Shown here one piece after another: positions 5,585 through 7,082 of a stretch of 7,082 nt of DNA. Numbering within the stretch: position 1 is the stretch's first letter; each line of letters begins with the position of its first letter. The stretch comes from Fimbriimonadaceae bacterium (GTDB taxonomy: Bacteria; Armatimonadota; Fimbriimonadia; Fimbriimonadales; Fimbriimonadaceae), in contig JAIBBE010000176.1 of NCBI GenBank assembly GCA_019694835.1, forward strand, positions 1 through 7,082, read 5' to 3'. The notes under the pieces were generated by a model. The model had not been told where the DNA came from, ran no database searches, and worked only from the letters and a program-made list of their open reading frames with translations. A program made the translations under genes and the position numbers.

Positions 5585-6688
5585 ATGCCGACGGGAATAG
5601 CCATCTGGCGAGTCGACGACTCGCCCGTTCGCGTCCACGCCACCCAGATAAAGTTTGAGAAGAAGCTGGAGGACATCATCGAGTCCGATCCCAGCCTGCT
5701 GGGCGGCGCACTGATGATCCTGGGGCGTCAGGTCAAGACCGATTCCGGCAAGTTAATTGATCTTCTCGGCATCGACGCCGAGGGTAATGCGCACGTGCTG
5801 GAGCTGAAACGAGATCGAACTCCACGTGACGTAGTGGCCCAGACGCTGGATTACGGCGCCTGGGTGGATCAACTGGGCCAGGAGGAGATCAGAGAGATCT
5901 ACGCCCAATACAAGGCGACCCCAAGCGATGAGAGCTTCGATGAGGCTTTCGAGGGGAAATTCGGAGTCGCGCCGCCCGAGTCGCTCAATGACTCCCACGT
6001 GCTCACCATCGTCGCCACTGACATGGACGCCGCCACCGAGCGCATCGTTACCTACCTTGCCAGTCGACAAGTACCGATCAACGTTCTGTTCTTTTCGTAT
6101 TTTGAGGACGACGGTCGGAGCTATATCGCCCGCACCTGGATGCTCGACGAAGCTCAATCGAAGGCTGCGCGGGCCGGCGGTGGTTCCAAAAAGAAGGAAC
6201 CGTGGAACGGCGTGGACTGGTATGTCAGCTACGGAGAGTACGACGGCGGCCGGCAATGGGCCGACGCCCTCAAATACGGATTCGTTTCGGCTGGCGGGGC
6301 TCCCTGGTACTCAAGGACGATCCGCCAACTTCCTGAGGAGGCAAGGGTATTCGTCTACATACCCAAGGTCGGCTACGTCGGCGTTGGAGCTACCACAGGT
6401 CACGCGCAGCGCTTCCAGGAAGTCGATGTGACTTTCGAAGGAAAGCCCATGAAATTGAGTGACCTCCACCTCCAAGGCACCTACACCCACCCTGACGAGG
6501 CCAAAGGGGACGAGTACGAAGAGTGGGTGGTCCCTGTGACATGGATCAAAGCTGTCGAACAACCACAGGCGTTCAAAAAACTGGGCCTATTTGCCAACCA
6601 GAATTCGGCTTGCAAGCTTCGAAGTCAATTCACGATAGATGCTGTTACACAACACTTCGGCGTTACTGAAGGCAATGGGCCAGATTGA
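5585..6688 (+). CDS. NucS/DUF91-like PD-(D/E)XK nuclease with PUA/EVE-like C-terminus
   Basis: Predicted DNA endonuclease of 367 residues. Residues 20-100 carry the restriction-endonuclease-type core: an acidic helix (E25, E29), D59 in KLIDLLGID, E73-L-K75 in VLELKRDRTP, then Q86 and Y90 in the following helix. This spacing and the IDLLGID...ELKR wording match NucS/DUF91 nucleases. Residues 100-190 continue with an alpha/beta extension. A basic linker (KKK, 202-204) leads to 208-330, where W212-Y-V-S-Y, KYGFVSAGG (230-238), WYSR (241-244) and RVFVYIPKVGYVGVG (254-268) look like a PUA/EVE-type beta barrel. In that superfamily such barrels bind RNA or modified DNA bases, so a modification-sensing restriction nuclease is a reasonable hypothesis. 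It lacks the C-terminal PCNA/beta-clamp-binding layout expected of housekeeping NucS. It lies 38 bp after the membrane-associated pair, with its own AAGGAG, and probably belongs to the same operon. Confidence 0.85.
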   Translation: MPTGIAIWRVDDSPVRVHATQIKFEKKLEDIIESDPSLLGGALMILGRQVKTDSGKLIDLLGIDAEGNAHVLELKRDRTPRDVVAQTLDYGAWVDQLGQEEIREIYAQYKATPSDESFDEAFEGKFGVAPPESLNDSHVLTIVATDMDAATERIVTYLASRQVPINVLFFSYFEDDGRSYIARTWMLDEAQSKAARAGGGSKKKEPWNGVDWYVSYGEYDGGRQWADALKYGFVSAGGAPWYSRTIRQLPEEARVFVYIPKVGYVGVGATTGHAQRFQEVDVTFEGKPMKLSDLHLQGTYTHPDEAKGDEYEEWVVPVTWIKAVEQPQAFKKLGLFANQNSACKLRSQFTIDAVTQHFGVTEGNGPD

Positions 6689-6705
6689 GACCGTTCCCCG
6701 CGACG

Positions 6706-7082
6706 CTACTCAATCTTGTTCACGTCGAGGGCTGTCTGCTGCGCAACTCGCCACAGTTGGTCGGCGGTGAGCTCTAAATCTTGCACCGGTACGTAGCTGG
6801 CGGGGCCAGTTACCTCCATCCCGAGCAAGTGCGCCAGATCCGTGAATCCGGAGTGGTTGGTGACCCCTTTAAATCCTGTCCAGCATCCGGAGATGATCAA
6901 CCTTCCCTTGCCGATTGCGAGTTTGAACGGCGGATAGGGAAGTCCATAGGCTCGGAAAAATACTCCCTTCTTCTCGTAAGCCAGCGGGTCCTTCCCTCCT
7001 CGGCGATTCTCTTCCACATCGACCAACTCCAAAAGCCGAGTCAAGAACTGGGACTCGGCCGGATCACCAAGAGCCGCCACAG
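6706..7082 (-). CDS. C-terminal part of an unrecognised protein, cut by the window edge
   Basis: The frame is open from the right edge to TAG at 6708-6706, giving at least 124 residues. The GTG at 7080-7078 is at the very edge, so I cannot tell whether it is the start; I treat the gene as partial. The visible protein has a charged start (LELVDVEENRRGGKD), then an aromatic/Gly-rich part with VFFRAYGLPYPPF and RLIISGCW that reads as beta strands, and a helical C-terminus ending in NKIE. I do not recognise the family. It converges on the nuclease gene with 17 bp between the stops and no clear terminator hairpin, so it is a separate transcription unit. Confidence 0.65.
   Translation of the reverse strand, partial: VAALGDPAESQFLTRLLELVDVEENRRGGKDPLAYEKKGVFFRAYGLPYPPFKLAIGKGRLIISGCWTGFKGVTNHSGFTDLAHLLGMEVTGPASYVPVQDLELTADQLWRVAQQTALDVNKIE

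Noticed and set aside
5753..6256. 167-residue minus-strand frame opposite the nuclease gene
   Set aside because: The plus-strand frame there carries clear nuclease motifs, and the antisense frame shows none and has no ribosome binding site.
5585..6688. Annotation as the housekeeping mismatch-repair enzyme NucS
   Set aside because: The nuclease core is similar, but it is at the N-terminus with a PUA/EVE-like tail and the protein is much longer than mycobacterial NucS, so it is a different architecture.
6689..6705. Possible bidirectional terminator between the convergent genes
   Set aside because: Only 17 bp separate the stops and I see no inverted repeat or T-run.

Overview
The window looks like an accessory region of a GC-rich actinobacterium, most likely a mycobacterium or a close relative. 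The reasons are the frequent GTG and TTG starts, GGGGG-type ribosome binding sites, a stand-alone IF-2 N-terminal domain of actinobacterial type, a CxxC...H...C zinc finger ending in C-x-GSG, and a stand-alone polynucleotide-kinase-type phosphatase of the kind I associate with actinobacteria and their phages. There is no rRNA, tRNA, CRISPR array, transposase or integrase. All taxonomic and family statements come from reading the sequence, not from a database search.

Layout. Bases 1-317 hold no convincing gene but contain a 7-bp dyad and three degenerate direct repeats. Two genes then run leftwards: an unrecognised 237-residue protein (318-1031), preceded by a 9-codon leader ORF with a perfect Shine-Dalgarno, and a 303-residue protein (1205-2116) that joins an IF-2 N-terminal domain to several Cys-rich putative zinc sites. 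A 144-bp divergent region (2117-2260) separates these from two tightly spaced rightward genes: a 124-residue Cys-rich protein (2261-2635) and a HAD phosphatase resembling the 3'-phosphatase half of T4 polynucleotide kinase (2646-3131).

A second rightward block starts at 3244. It holds a 370-residue protein with three glycine zippers and a long C-terminal coiled coil (3244-4356). Its stop codon overlaps the start of an unrecognised 397-residue partner (4353-5546). After 38 bp comes a PD-(D/E)XK nuclease of the NucS/DUF91 type with a C-terminal PUA/EVE-like domain (5585-6688). A leftward gene tail (6706-7082, partial) converges on it with a 17-bp gap.

How the genes may work together. The 3244-6688 block is the most interesting part. 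A membrane-inserting or pore-like protein, a coupled partner and a nuclease with a possible modified-base reader is the sort of mix found in phage-defence cargo. I do not recognise the first two proteins as a named system, so the defence role is inference. The neighbouring zinc-binding proteins and the end-healing phosphatase also point to nucleic-acid work and fit a mobile or defence island.
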